Positions 1 to 8,238 of a stretch of DNA of 64,000 nt are shown here, piece after piece; the stretch's first letter is position 1; every line of letters starts with the position of its first letter. Made by a program: the position numbers and the translations under genes. The stretch spans positions 64,014,973 through 64,078,972 of the forward strand of contig NC_087065.1 in assembly GCF_963678635.1 (NCBI RefSeq). Reading direction: 5' to 3'. Origin of the DNA: Symsagittifera roscoffensis. Taxonomy: Eukaryota; Xenacoelomorpha; Acoela; Convolutidae. Below the pieces are notes generated by a model. It saw nothing but the letters and a program-made list of their open reading frames with translations. It did not search any database and was not told the origin of the DNA.

Positions 1-1027
1 TCGATCTTTCACGACTCTGCTGCTGCAATTTCTCGCCTAGCTCCTTCAGGCGCGATGAGGCGCCGCTCACCTGACTGCCACTCGAGGTCGAGCTTGGGGT
101 ATATCCTGGTAACACCACATCAATCAGGGGACGTACAGGTTGTGTCTCTAGGTTGCGCAGGGAAGGCGTCACGTCATTCGGTATCCAGACCTCCAACCCT
201 TCACTCATGTGTTCTCTGGCCTCGCGGTCAAGATTGAACCGTCCTCTAGCCCTGGGAGCTTCATCCACCTCCATGCGCGACTCTGGCCTCGAGCTGGTCA
301 CCACTCGTTCGTTTGACCTGGCTCCCTTCTGTGCGTCAAGCTCGCGTTGTCGCTGTTCTATCCTTTCCAACTCCGACTTCAATTGATCACGACTCGCGAC
401 GTTCTCCCGCACCCTTAACTCCTGTTGATGCTCAGCTTTTTGTATCTCAAGCAACCTCAGAGCCTGGTCTCGCTCATTGACCGCCTGGTCCCTTTCCAGC
501 TGAACCTTCTCCCGATCCAGATTTGCCTGATCCCGATCGAGGTTCGCCTTATTCCTTTCCTTCTGCGTCTTCTCGAGCTCTTTCTTTAGAACACCTAGAT
601 CCGGATATGCCTCGGTCGTCTGTTGCATTCGTGACATCGATGGCACCCTACTCGAGCTCTGGCTGGTGGACCTTACTGTTGGCCTAGTCGGTAGTGGGAA
701 TTCCCCTGCGCCATATTCGGTATTGTTATTCAGGCCAGGATTCCTTGCCAAGTCAAAACCCCTTACTCCTCCATCCACATTCCAAGACAACCATCTGGTC
801 TGTTCTTGGTTCGATATTCCCTCGGTGGTGTAGCCGATCATCAAGACAGCCTCCGTTGCAGACTCCCTGCACTCACCCTGGTCCTCCAACTGGAGGATGG
901 CATTCAGCATCACCGCCATTCTCTCGTCTATTTGGGTATAGTCCAAGTCCCTCAGGCGCCTGTATAGCTCATCAAGAGTGGGCTTCCTCAGGGCCGCGGG
1001 CACGGAGTTCCAGAATCGGTCTGCCAT
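1..1027 (-). CDS. Coiled-coil protein in env position of the Ty3 element (partial)
   Basis: An uninterrupted minus-strand frame starts at ATG 1027-1025 and is still open at the window edge (342 codons). The protein begins MADRFWNSVPAALRKPTLDE. It has a mixed N-terminal part of about 130 residues, then a charged heptad-like stretch (about residues 165-255) with repeated R/E-D-Q-A units such as LDRDQANLDREKVQLERDQ, then a Ser-rich region. I see no signal peptide, membrane segment, zinc knuckle or enzyme motif. It lies about 510 bp downstream of the integrase ORF in the same direction, where env-like or accessory genes of retroelements sit. It could instead be the gag of another element beginning here. 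Function is not recognised. Confidence 0.6.
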   Translation of the reverse strand, partial: MADRFWNSVPAALRKPTLDELYRRLRDLDYTQIDERMAVMLNAILQLEDQGECRESATEAVLMIGYTTEGISNQEQTRWLSWNVDGGVRGFDLARNPGLNNNTEYGAGEFPLPTRPTVRSTSQSSSRVPSMSRMQQTTEAYPDLGVLKKELEKTQKERNKANLDRDQANLDREKVQLERDQAVNERDQALRLLEIQKAEHQQELRVRENVASRDQLKSELERIEQRQRELDAQKGARSNERVVTSSRPESRMEVDEAPRARGRFNLDREAREHMSEGLEVWIPNDVTPSLRNLETQPVRPLIDVVLPGYTPSSTSSGSQVSGASSRLKELGEKLQQQSRERS

Positions 1028-1535
1028 TCTTTGTAACTTCGGGATGTATGTAGGTAGATGTTAACCAGCTCAAGAATTACCTTACCAACTCAAGAATTAC
1101 CTTACCAACTCAAGAATTACCTAGAACTGTTCTCTTGCAAGTACTTGCTGTAGATTCGGATTATCGCGTGTTCAATCAAGATTCTCTCTTTCTGTTACTC
1201 GCTTGAGTGTAGTTGGATTTTCAACTTTGTTTTTCAAACTTGATCTGAAAACAGAAAGCTCATTAAAACTTAGCATGTCACGTTCCTAACCTAGAGACCC
1301 CCCTTCTACCCATCTGGTTAAAATCTTATCATTCTCATATCACTTAAAGCAATTCGATTGGATTTTCCCTTAAGAACATGCAGATTCATTTTATGTTTTA
1401 GCACCATCAATTCTTTCTTTTAAAATTCAATTGTCATGCCAATCACATCTTAAGATCCCTTTACCTGCGCCGCACCCCAGTACCTAACTCAAGACTCCTC
1501 CCTCACACCCGACCTGATACCTCCATGTACCCGAC
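1028..1535. other. Non-coding spacer between integrase ORF and downstream ORF
   Basis: No ORF of note. The spacer holds the 20-bp tandem repeat at 1063-1122 and several CTCAAG hexamers, as in the rest of the element. I did not find an LTR end (TG...CA with a polypurine tract), so the downstream ORF is provisionally inside the same element. Confidence 0.5.
1063..1122. repeat. 20-bp tandem repeat, three copies
   Basis: The words CTCAAGAATTACC start at 1069, 1089 and 1109, exactly 20 bp apart, with the linker TTACCAA between them. The repeat lies just upstream of the ATG of the minus-strand ORF at 1027, so it would be in that ORF's leader. Confidence 0.9.
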
Positions 1536-3875
1536 TCAGGCGATGCTCAAGTAGTACTTCTTGTGAAGATGCACCATTATCTCTGTTTCTGCAAAGACCA
1601 CATGTAGGATAGCGTACAATTCCCTCGAGCTCAGTTTGCCCCTGTTTGGGTCGTACACCGGCATCGAGACCTCCACTATTCCTCTTTCAATCATGAAGTC
1701 ACGTAGTCTTGTCAGTGCCAATATCACGTGTTCGGGATCAATTGTGTTTCTGTCGTTGACTCTCGTTACTAGGAAGCAGAGGTATTTGCCCGGGACTTGT
1801 GCCACTGACGGTGGAAGCGCTGCTATGCCTCCCAGTCCTGGCCTCTGTCTGAACAGAAACTCTACGTTCTGGTACTCTCTTTTGAAGTCAGCCTCCAATC
1901 TTGATTTGAAACTCATGTCCACCGTGATGCAGATCGCGCTGGTCCTGTTTGACAGGATGAAGTCGCTATCCGTTATCATGATGTTCTCTGAGTATTCATT
2001 GGGTATTTCGAATTTCGTTTTGAAATTCCTTCCTATGGTAGGCTTTGGTTCTTCTTCCTCCAGTTCCAATCCGCTTGTTTCCCTCACTTCCTTGAGCTTC
2101 TTTATCATCAAATTTTCGGTGTGGGTAAGTCCTACCCCCACTCCCCGGACAAAAATATTTATCGACGTCCCCGTCGATGTAGTCGGGTCTGAATTGTCCT
2201 TGGGGATGTCCAGTGGCCTGTCTGTTGCTGTCCATCCGAAAAGAGGGTCCTCTGTTTTCATGTAATTTGCTGCTGATACATCGATTTGCTGAATGCTTTG
2301 TCCTTCGCGGCTCTCGTCTTTGACATCACGCATCCACTCTAGAATCCTCAAGTTCGTGTTCTCCCTCCTTTCTATTTCACTCTGCTCGAGATCCGTCTCC
2401 AATTCTGGCGTCGAGTAATCATCCTGCGGATAATGTCCACCATCGTCAATGACCTGCCATTCCTCTTCGGCTTCCAGTTCGCCTGCGCTTAGTAGTTCAT
2501 CGCCCAACTTGTCTGGCTGTATCTTATCGATCAAGAAGTCATCCCCGTACCTATTGTACCTCATACCTGTTTGTTTACGATTGCCAGTCCTGGTTTCCGG
2601 TGGTGTTGGTCGATCCGGCTCCATCCACTTCGGTACCTCGTTTTGCTCTGGGTCGTTCCAGTCTTCTTCTACAAATGAACCTGCATCCGACTCCACTTCT
2701 ATCTTTTCGTTGTCGTCCAAACTCAAGTTCTCATTACCATCATTATTCTCTCTAGTGCCTTTCTCATTCACTTCGCACGCTGGTTCCACCACCAGGTACT
2801 CAAGACCTTCCATGTCTTTTGGTAGGCACCAGTCCTCCGGGGACGGGACGTGAGGCTTCAGATTTTCGTAATGTGCTGCTCGCCCTGTACTCAAGCGATA
2901 GAACCGTCCTTGTTGATGTACTTCCGTAATCATGAACGGTCCTCTCCATTTCTTGAGTAGTTTCTTTGTTCCCTTGGGCGGTATGACATTTTGGAAGACC
3001 CACACGTATTGGCCCACTTCGTATGGCTTTGCTCTTAGTATCTTTTCGTCATATTTCTTGCGTTGCCTCATTTGCGCTTGCGCCGTGTTTCTCCGACATA
3101 GCTCGTTTAGCTCTTGTTGTCTTTTGATCGCTTCCTTCACGTATGCTTGAGGTGACGTCATCTTCCCCTCGTACTCCGGGTAGAAGAATGTTATGGGCAT
3201 TGCCCTTTCCCTGCCTGTCAACATCATGAAAGGACTGATACCCGTCGTCGAGTGCTGAGTACTATTATAGGCTCCTACTACCTGTGGCAGGTATTTGTCC
3301 CAGTCCGTCATGTATCTCGAGCAGTACACCCTGAGCATGTTGACCAGTGTCCTGTTCTGTCTCTCTACCAACCCATTGGTCTGTGGATGATAGGTCGTCG
3401 AGTGTGCTTGAGCAATGTGTGATCTCTTCATCAATTCTTTTGTCAAGTCCCCCACAAAAGCCTTGCCGTTGTCCGACTGGAAAGTCATTGGACAACCATA
3501 CCGCGATATCCAATGCGTTATCAGGTGATCACATGTCTCCTCTGCTGAGGCTGTCTGGCACGGAACCGCTTCCGCCAACTTGGTGAAGTGATCTATTATA
3601 ACTAGTATTTGGTTATAACCCGACTCCGTCATGCAGATTTTCTGATGGTCTATCTGCACCACTTCATTGAATTCCGAACTTTCGACAGACTTGAGGGGAA
3701 ACTTCATCTTCCTTGGGTCTTTTACTTGAAGGCATGTTAGGCAGGCATTCACCCATCTCTCGCAAGCTTTTCTCATTCCCGGCCAGTCGAACCTGTGAAG
3801 TATCCTTTGTTGTACTTTATCTATCCCCTGGTGGCCCATCTGGTCGTGTGATCTGAAAAGCACCTCCGTTTGGTA
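1536..3875 (-). CDS. Ty3/gypsy integrase with C-terminal macro-like domain
   Basis: The frame opens directly after the TAG at 3876-3878 and encodes the integrase that inserts element cDNA into host DNA. Numbering from residue 1 at position 3863: the zinc-binding HHCC module is at 6-44 (SHDQMGHQG then CLTC), and the catalytic core shows D72 (QIDHQ), D131 (QSDNG) and E167 (LVERQ), all intact. A GPY/F-type motif (RGPF) follows near 307. Residues 380-600 are acidic and low in complexity. Residues about 622-775 resemble a TARG1/Poa1-like macro domain: a strand ending ITVD, then GLGGIAALPP, GKYLCFLVTRV, GIVEVSMPVYDP and a final helix and strand. By eye the ligand glycines and the catalytic Lys/Asp are replaced (TR instead of TK, Gly at the Asp position). 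No chromodomain is seen. There is no ATG near the start, so expression would need recoding or the TAG is a lesion. Confidence 0.88.
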   Translation of the reverse strand, partial: YQTEVLFRSHDQMGHQGIDKVQQRILHRFDWPGMRKACERWVNACLTCLQVKDPRKMKFPLKSVESSEFNEVVQIDHQKICMTESGYNQILVIIDHFTKLAEAVPCQTASAEETCDHLITHWISRYGCPMTFQSDNGKAFVGDLTKELMKRSHIAQAHSTTYHPQTNGLVERQNRTLVNMLRVYCSRYMTDWDKYLPQVVGAYNSTQHSTTGISPFMMLTGRERAMPITFFYPEYEGKMTSPQAYVKEAIKRQQELNELCRRNTAQAQMRQRKKYDEKILRAKPYEVGQYVWVFQNVIPPKGTKKLLKKWRGPFMITEVHQQGRFYRLSTGRAAHYENLKPHVPSPEDWCLPKDMEGLEYLVVEPACEVNEKGTRENNDGNENLSLDDNEKIEVESDAGSFVEEDWNDPEQNEVPKWMEPDRPTPPETRTGNRKQTGMRYNRYGDDFLIDKIQPDKLGDELLSAGELEAEEEWQVIDDGGHYPQDDYSTPELETDLEQSEIERRENTNLRILEWMRDVKDESREGQSIQQIDVSAANYMKTEDPLFGWTATDRPLDIPKDNSDPTTSTGTSINIFVRGVGVGLTHTENLMIKKLKEVRETSGLELEEEEPKPTIGRNFKTKFEIPNEYSENIMITDSDFILSNRTSAICITVDMSFKSRLEADFKREYQNVEFLFRQRPGLGGIAALPPSVAQVPGKYLCFLVTRVNDRNTIDPEHVILALTRLRDFMIERGIVEVSMPVYDPNRGKLSSRELYAILHVVFAETEIMVHLHKKYYLSIA

Positions 3876-3878
3876 CTA
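3876..3878 (-). other. In-frame TAG upstream of integrase
   Basis: Minus strand reads CTA CCA CAA TAG TAC CAA ACG. The residues on both sides belong to one integrase N-terminal domain (LPQ then YQTEVLFRSHDQMGHQG), so the stop cuts a single protein. It is either a lesion or a readthrough site. Confidence 0.85.
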
Positions 3879-4784
3879 TTGTGGTAGTATGATGAGGTTG
3901 TGTTTGTGTAATATTTTTTCCTCATCTCTTCTCTTGCACGCTACCACCCCTTCAGCTGTGTGATAAAGTAAGTCTCTCTTTTCTTTGTAGAACTGGCTCA
4001 AGATCTTGTAGCTGTCTTCCTCAAGTTCCCCCTTCTCCTTGACTCCCGAATGGATCCATTTGGAGAGATTACTTGTCATTTTGTCATTCTTCTGGGCCCT
4101 TATTAGGTCAGACAGCCTGTATCTCGCCTTAACGTGCTCCTTTAGCGCCATGATCTGTCCATTCATCTCACCAGGGTTGTGGATGTCATCGCTCAGTTTC
4201 ACACATATCATCCTTTTCACGATTTTCATGTCGTCTTCTGGTACCAGATTCGTTCTGACGTTTGAGTTGCACGATAGTTCCCTTAGTGGTTTTCTTGAAA
4301 CTGCTATTTTCTCGAGCTCTTCACCACCTCGTACCTCTTGTATTTCCAGATTATACGTCCCTGAAGATGGATCCGTCTGTAATTCCCTGTCGTGCTGTCT
4401 TATCTTCTCTTCCGCCAGTATCATGCATAGACTGTCTTGGTCTTCGCTGCTCTCATCCGAGTCTTCATCCCACTCTTTACGCTCCCCGGACAATTTCCCT
4501 TCTCCGGTTTCGTCTTCTTCCATGAATCTGGACCACTCCCCGGACTCTTGATCTAGTCCCAGGTGTTCAACTTCTTCTCTGAATGTTACTTTCTTATCCC
4601 TGACTTTTGTCTGCTCCAGAATTTTTTCGGGGATTTTTTCAACTAGTGATCGCACGACTTCCTTGCTATCAGTGATGCTTCCTTTTGAGACGTCAGTATT
4701 GTTCACTGTTTCTTCTCTCCGAAGTATGGTTAGTTCCGGTGCTTCCTGACCTTTCCCTTGGATCACGGGTTGCTTGGATCTCAA
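3876..4784 (-). CDS. Acidic RNase H-integrase spacer of Ty3 pol
   Basis: About 300 residues joining the end of the RNase H reading frame to the integrase. The N-terminal two thirds are rich in Glu, Lys, Asp and Ser (for example EWDEDSDESSEDQDSLCMI). The last 60 residues, up to LHKHNLIILPQ, run straight into the integrase frame after a single TAG, so this ORF and the integrase are one polypeptide with a stop between. It lies in the +1 frame relative to the RT ORF and overlaps its last 92 nt. No ATG opens the frame (the first possible codon in the overlap is TTG). No known domain is recognised. Ty3 pol usually has a much shorter linker here. Confidence 0.75.
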   Translation of the reverse strand: MRSKQPVIQGKGQEAPELTILRREETVNNTDVSKGSITDSKEVVRSLVEKIPEKILEQTKVRDKKVTFREEVEHLGLDQESGEWSRFMEEDETGEGKLSGERKEWDEDSDESSEDQDSLCMILAEEKIRQHDRELQTDPSSGTYNLEIQEVRGGEELEKIAVSRKPLRELSCNSNVRTNLVPEDDMKIVKRMICVKLSDDIHNPGEMNGQIMALKEHVKARYRLSDLIRAQKNDKMTSNLSKWIHSGVKEKGELEEDSYKILSQFYKEKRDLLYHTAEGVVACKRRDEEKILHKHNLIILPQ

Positions 4785-7700
4785 GCAACCTCATTAAGTC
4801 TTCATCTATTCGGACCGTTCCCTCCTCTACCTGGATGAGATCATAACCTTTTGCCTTGAGTGTTTCCCTCACGATCTTGGACTTGAGCATTTTTCCTATC
4901 GGAATCCCTCTGCTTTTCTTCAAGATGGTCTTTTCAAGAGGCTCTTTCGGCAATTCGGGATGATCTTCAATCGGTTTGCCTGATTTGTCCAGCCATCTCG
5001 TGAGTGGAAGACTGTCGTACGTTTCTTTGTCCATAAAGGAGAAGCCGTCTTTGATCTCAGTTCTGTCCGCCTCTCTTTGTTCTTGCCTCTCGTAGAACTC
5101 CGTCTTCTTACTCAAGCTGTCAGCTTTTTGATGTTTATCTCGTGTTCTGTGCTCAATTATCATGTTGTATCCATCCAAGCGAACTATCCACCTCCCAATA
5201 TAGCTCTGGTCCATTGAGTACGTTTTCAGCCAGCTTAGTGCTCGGTTGTCGACTCGCAGCTTGAAGGGCTCACTGCCTAAGTATGCTCTGTATTTTTCGA
5301 CAAAGGTGACCACCGCGAACATCTCAGCTTTCGGTGCTCCGTACTTCATTTCTGTGTCACTTAGGACCTTGCTCCCGTATGCTATTGGTCTCAAGACTGT
5401 CTTCCCATTCCATTCTTGTTCTTGATGGAGAATCCCAGAAATAGCGACTACTGACGCATCCGTGTCTAGCACGTACATCCCCTTCTCAGTCGGCATACCC
5501 AGTACTGGTGCCTCACACAGCTCTTTCTTTATTCTCTGGAATGACTCTTCTGCCGCGTTGTTCCACGTGAACTTCTTGCCCTTATGTCTCATTAATTGTT
5601 GCATCGGGTATACCTTGTCCGCATAGCCCTTGATGAATTCTCTATAATAGTTGGCGAAACCCAGGAAGCTCATCAGCTGGTGCTCCGTCTTCGGTGATTT
5701 CCAGGTTAGGACTGCTTCCACGGCGTCTGGGTCAGGTCTGATACCATGTTTATCTACCATCCTGCCCAAGTATTTAATCGAGTCCTTGAGTATCTCGCAC
5801 TTTGATGGTTTACACTTCAGCCCCGATCTTTTCATGCACGCAAACACCTCGTCAAGCCTCTCGATGTGGTCTTCTAGTGTTGGCGTTGCTATTACCACGT
5901 CGTCCACGTAGCACATTACCAGGTTGCCGTACTTCTTCGTCACGCCTATCAACGCGTGTGCCATCAGCCGCTGAAACGTGGCTGTTGCATTGCAGAGTCC
6001 AAACGGCATCCGTTTCCATTGAAACAGACCCAACTCGCAGGCGAACCCTGTCTTGTCCCTGTCTTGCTTCCTTAATGGTACCTGCCAAAAGGCCGAGCCT
6101 AAATCAAGAGTCGTAAAAAATTTCGCATCACCTAACTTCGAGAGGCTCTCATCAATTCTAGGTATGGGATAGGCATCCTTCACCGTGACGGAGTTCAGGT
6201 ATCGAAAGTCACAACAAAACCTTAACTGGTCGCCTTTCTTTTTGGCCATCACTACTCCACACGCCCACGGTGACTTGGATGGTTCTATCATGTCATACTC
6301 TAGTAACGTTTCGATTTCTTCTCTACACGCGTCCGATTTGTGTGGGGTCAAGCGCCTCGCCCCCTCCCTGTGTGGTACCGCGTTTTCCTCAAGTTCTATT
6401 TCATGTTCAACAAAATTACAACACCCGATATCCGCCTTATGCCTTGAAAAAACCTCCTCGTTCCGCTCTAGTACGTCCTTGATAGCTTCGAGCTGTTCAT
6501 CTTTCAGTTTGCCCCTTAAATGTTCAATCTCCGGCAGAACCGGTTTATCAGTTTGCATTTCATCTGGTGTGGGTCGCTCTGGAAAGTTCGAACAGCTCGA
6601 AAGCCCATCGTCCGTTTCTGACTTAAGTGATTTGATAAGACCTGAAGAATCTTTTATTCTCTGCAATCGTCTCAAGATACAAATTTTGTCCCTGTGGTTG
6701 GGACAATCAACAACTTCATTTTGTTTTGAGTTTTCAATTGTTTCATATCGAGTTTTAACCGGTAAAGCATATCCCAGCTTCCTCCCTCTCTGTATCGTGA
6801 TCGGTATATCAAGGGTATTCAACAAGACACTGACGCAGAGGCCGCTCTTCGTTATCGAAAATGATCTTCCTAAAACAGCAGCGCTTTGACTATTAGGATT
6901 TGGAACTATACACACTTGCTTGTTGTCACTTAGTTCATTATAATTTTTCATCCTCAAGCTTACGATTGCCGCTTCATTAGCTTTTAACCTCACTCTCCTA
7001 CTCAAGAATACCGGTGCTTTGTTCTCATTTGCCATTATTAAATTTACCGGTTTGATTGCGTACCTCCTATCCGGGTTCCGTATCCTGAACATTGCATTAT
7101 TTAGATCTATCGTTACGTCGAAATTCCTGATGAAGTCTCTGCCCAAAATGAATTGGTCAGATTCATCTAGGTTTTCTACCACGATGAAGCTCATCCACAG
7201 GTTACGTTCCCCCAAATTGAGGGCTATTATCGGCGTCCTGCCCAACACCCGAAGGGCCCCTTTGTTTGCAGCTGACAGCCGTATTCTCGAGTCTATCAAG
7301 TCACCTTTGTCAAAGCCCATCTTTTCCCATGTTTCGATTGGTATGACGCTCAAGACTGCTCCCGTGTCAAGTAATCCACGTAACTGAGTCCTTTTGCCAT
7401 TTATGTCTAGCACGTGCCCTGTCACGTCTGCTTCCGTCCCGATGTGCATTGCATCTTCTTCAAGCATAGCACAGTGTCCAATCGATCTTACTTTCAATTC
7501 CTCTTTCCCTACATAGATTTGTCCAATTAGGTCTTCGTCGCATGTTATCATCGTCTTGGTATAGATGTTGATTCCATCTATATTTAGCATGACCTCGTGT
7601 GGACCATAAGCTTCAGTGTACCTATTATCAACACGTACCGACTTGCTGCCCCCTCTCGTGAGTAGTGCCCTGAGCGCTCTGGATGTCGTTTGTGGACTTA

Positions 7701-8235
7701 TTCCACTCAAGTAGTCTGCATACACGTCAATGTGCATTATCGTCTGGTCGCTCGGCTCGCTCAAGTTTCTGGTTACCTCGTGTCCGCCCACTGTGATTAT
7801 CGACATTATTCTTGCTCCGATTTTCGATATTCCAAAAGGTTTACCTGTCACCATTTTCACGGTGTTACAATTCCCGGTCTTCATTGAGCCCGTTCTAGCC
7901 TCTGGTATTGAGTTCGATCCGGTTAATGCTTCGTTAAAATTCTGTCTTTCGATCTCCAACTTTAGTCGTTGCTCTATTTCTTTCGCAGCCAGATCTTGTT
8001 TCACTTTGGCAATTGCTTCCGTCGCCGCTTTCTCATAATTTATCTCTAGAGAGCTTCCGGCCGCGGACTCTAACGCACCGCTAACATGTGTAACAGCTTT
8101 CACTGTCTTCGTCGGCAATTCGGTGTTTGGTGCCCCCAAGTTCCTAGATTCAAACTCGTTTTGCCTGTTCCGCTGATTCTGCACCGCCGCTAATGCCAAC
8201 TTATGTTTGGGGTGATTCTGGTCCTTGACCGCTTT
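4693..8235 (-). CDS. Ty3/gypsy protease, reverse transcriptase and RNase H
   Basis: The frame opens directly after the gag TGA. Numbering from codon 8199: an N-terminal region (about 125-245) looks like a degenerate retropepsin fold. The active aspartic protease has its catalytic loop LLDTGAVLSV at about 277-286 and the closing ILGRDF near 351. A beta-rich, dUTPase-like segment follows (400-490). RT spans about 600-790 with LDLGSAF (D699), the MPFGLCNA motif and catalytic YVDD at 765-768. RNase H follows with DTDAS (about 912), AEMFAV (E959), VDNRAL (D984) and a late DKHQKADS. It converts element RNA into cDNA inside particles. All catalytic residues are present. The ORF ends in the 92-nt overlap with the +1 frame. 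Confidence 0.93.
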   Translation of the reverse strand, partial: KAVKDQNHPKHKLALAAVQNQRNRQNEFESRNLGAPNTELPTKTVKAVTHVSGALESAAGSSLEINYEKAATEAIAKVKQDLAAKEIEQRLKLEIERQNFNEALTGSNSIPEARTGSMKTGNCNTVKMVTGKPFGISKIGARIMSIITVGGHEVTRNLSEPSDQTIMHIDVYADYLSGISPQTTSRALRALLTRGGSKSVRVDNRYTEAYGPHEVMLNIDGINIYTKTMITCDEDLIGQIYVGKEELKVRSIGHCAMLEEDAMHIGTEADVTGHVLDINGKRTQLRGLLDTGAVLSVIPIETWEKMGFDKGDLIDSRIRLSAANKGALRVLGRTPIIALNLGERNLWMSFIVVENLDESDQFILGRDFIRNFDVTIDLNNAMFRIRNPDRRYAIKPVNLIMANENKAPVFLSRRVRLKANEAAIVSLRMKNYNELSDNKQVCIVPNPNSQSAAVLGRSFSITKSGLCVSVLLNTLDIPITIQRGRKLGYALPVKTRYETIENSKQNEVVDCPNHRDKICILRRLQRIKDSSGLIKSLKSETDDGLSSCSNFPERPTPDEMQTDKPVLPEIEHLRGKLKDEQLEAIKDVLERNEEVFSRHKADIGCCNFVEHEIELEENAVPHREGARRLTPHKSDACREEIETLLEYDMIEPSKSPWACGVVMAKKKGDQLRFCCDFRYLNSVTVKDAYPIPRIDESLSKLGDAKFFTTLDLGSAFWQVPLRKQDRDKTGFACELGLFQWKRMPFGLCNATATFQRLMAHALIGVTKKYGNLVMCYVDDVVIATPTLEDHIERLDEVFACMKRSGLKCKPSKCEILKDSIKYLGRMVDKHGIRPDPDAVEAVLTWKSPKTEHQLMSFLGFANYYREFIKGYADKVYPMQQLMRHKGKKFTWNNAAEESFQRIKKELCEAPVLGMPTEKGMYVLDTDASVVAISGILHQEQEWNGKTVLRPIAYGSKVLSDTEMKYGAPKAEMFAVVTFVEKYRAYLGSEPFKLRVDNRALSWLKTYSMDQSYIGRWIVRLDGYNMIIEHRTRDKHQKADSLSKKTEFYERQEQREADRTEIKDGFSFMDKETYDSLPLTRWLDKSGKPIEDHPELPKEPLEKTILKKSRGIPIGKMLKSKIVRETLKAKGYDLIQVEEGTVRIDEDLMRLLEIQATRDPRERSGSTGTNHTSERRNSEQY

Positions 8236-8238
8236 TCA
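8236..8238 (-). other. In-frame TGA between Gag and Pol
   Basis: Minus strand reads CCC TTG TTC TGA AAA GCG GTC AAG: Gag ends MDCPLF and the same frame continues KAVKDQNHPKHK into pol without another stop. The local sense reads naturally with Trp (TGG) at this place, which suggests a G-to-A change, but readthrough as in gammaretroviruses cannot be excluded. Confidence 0.85.
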
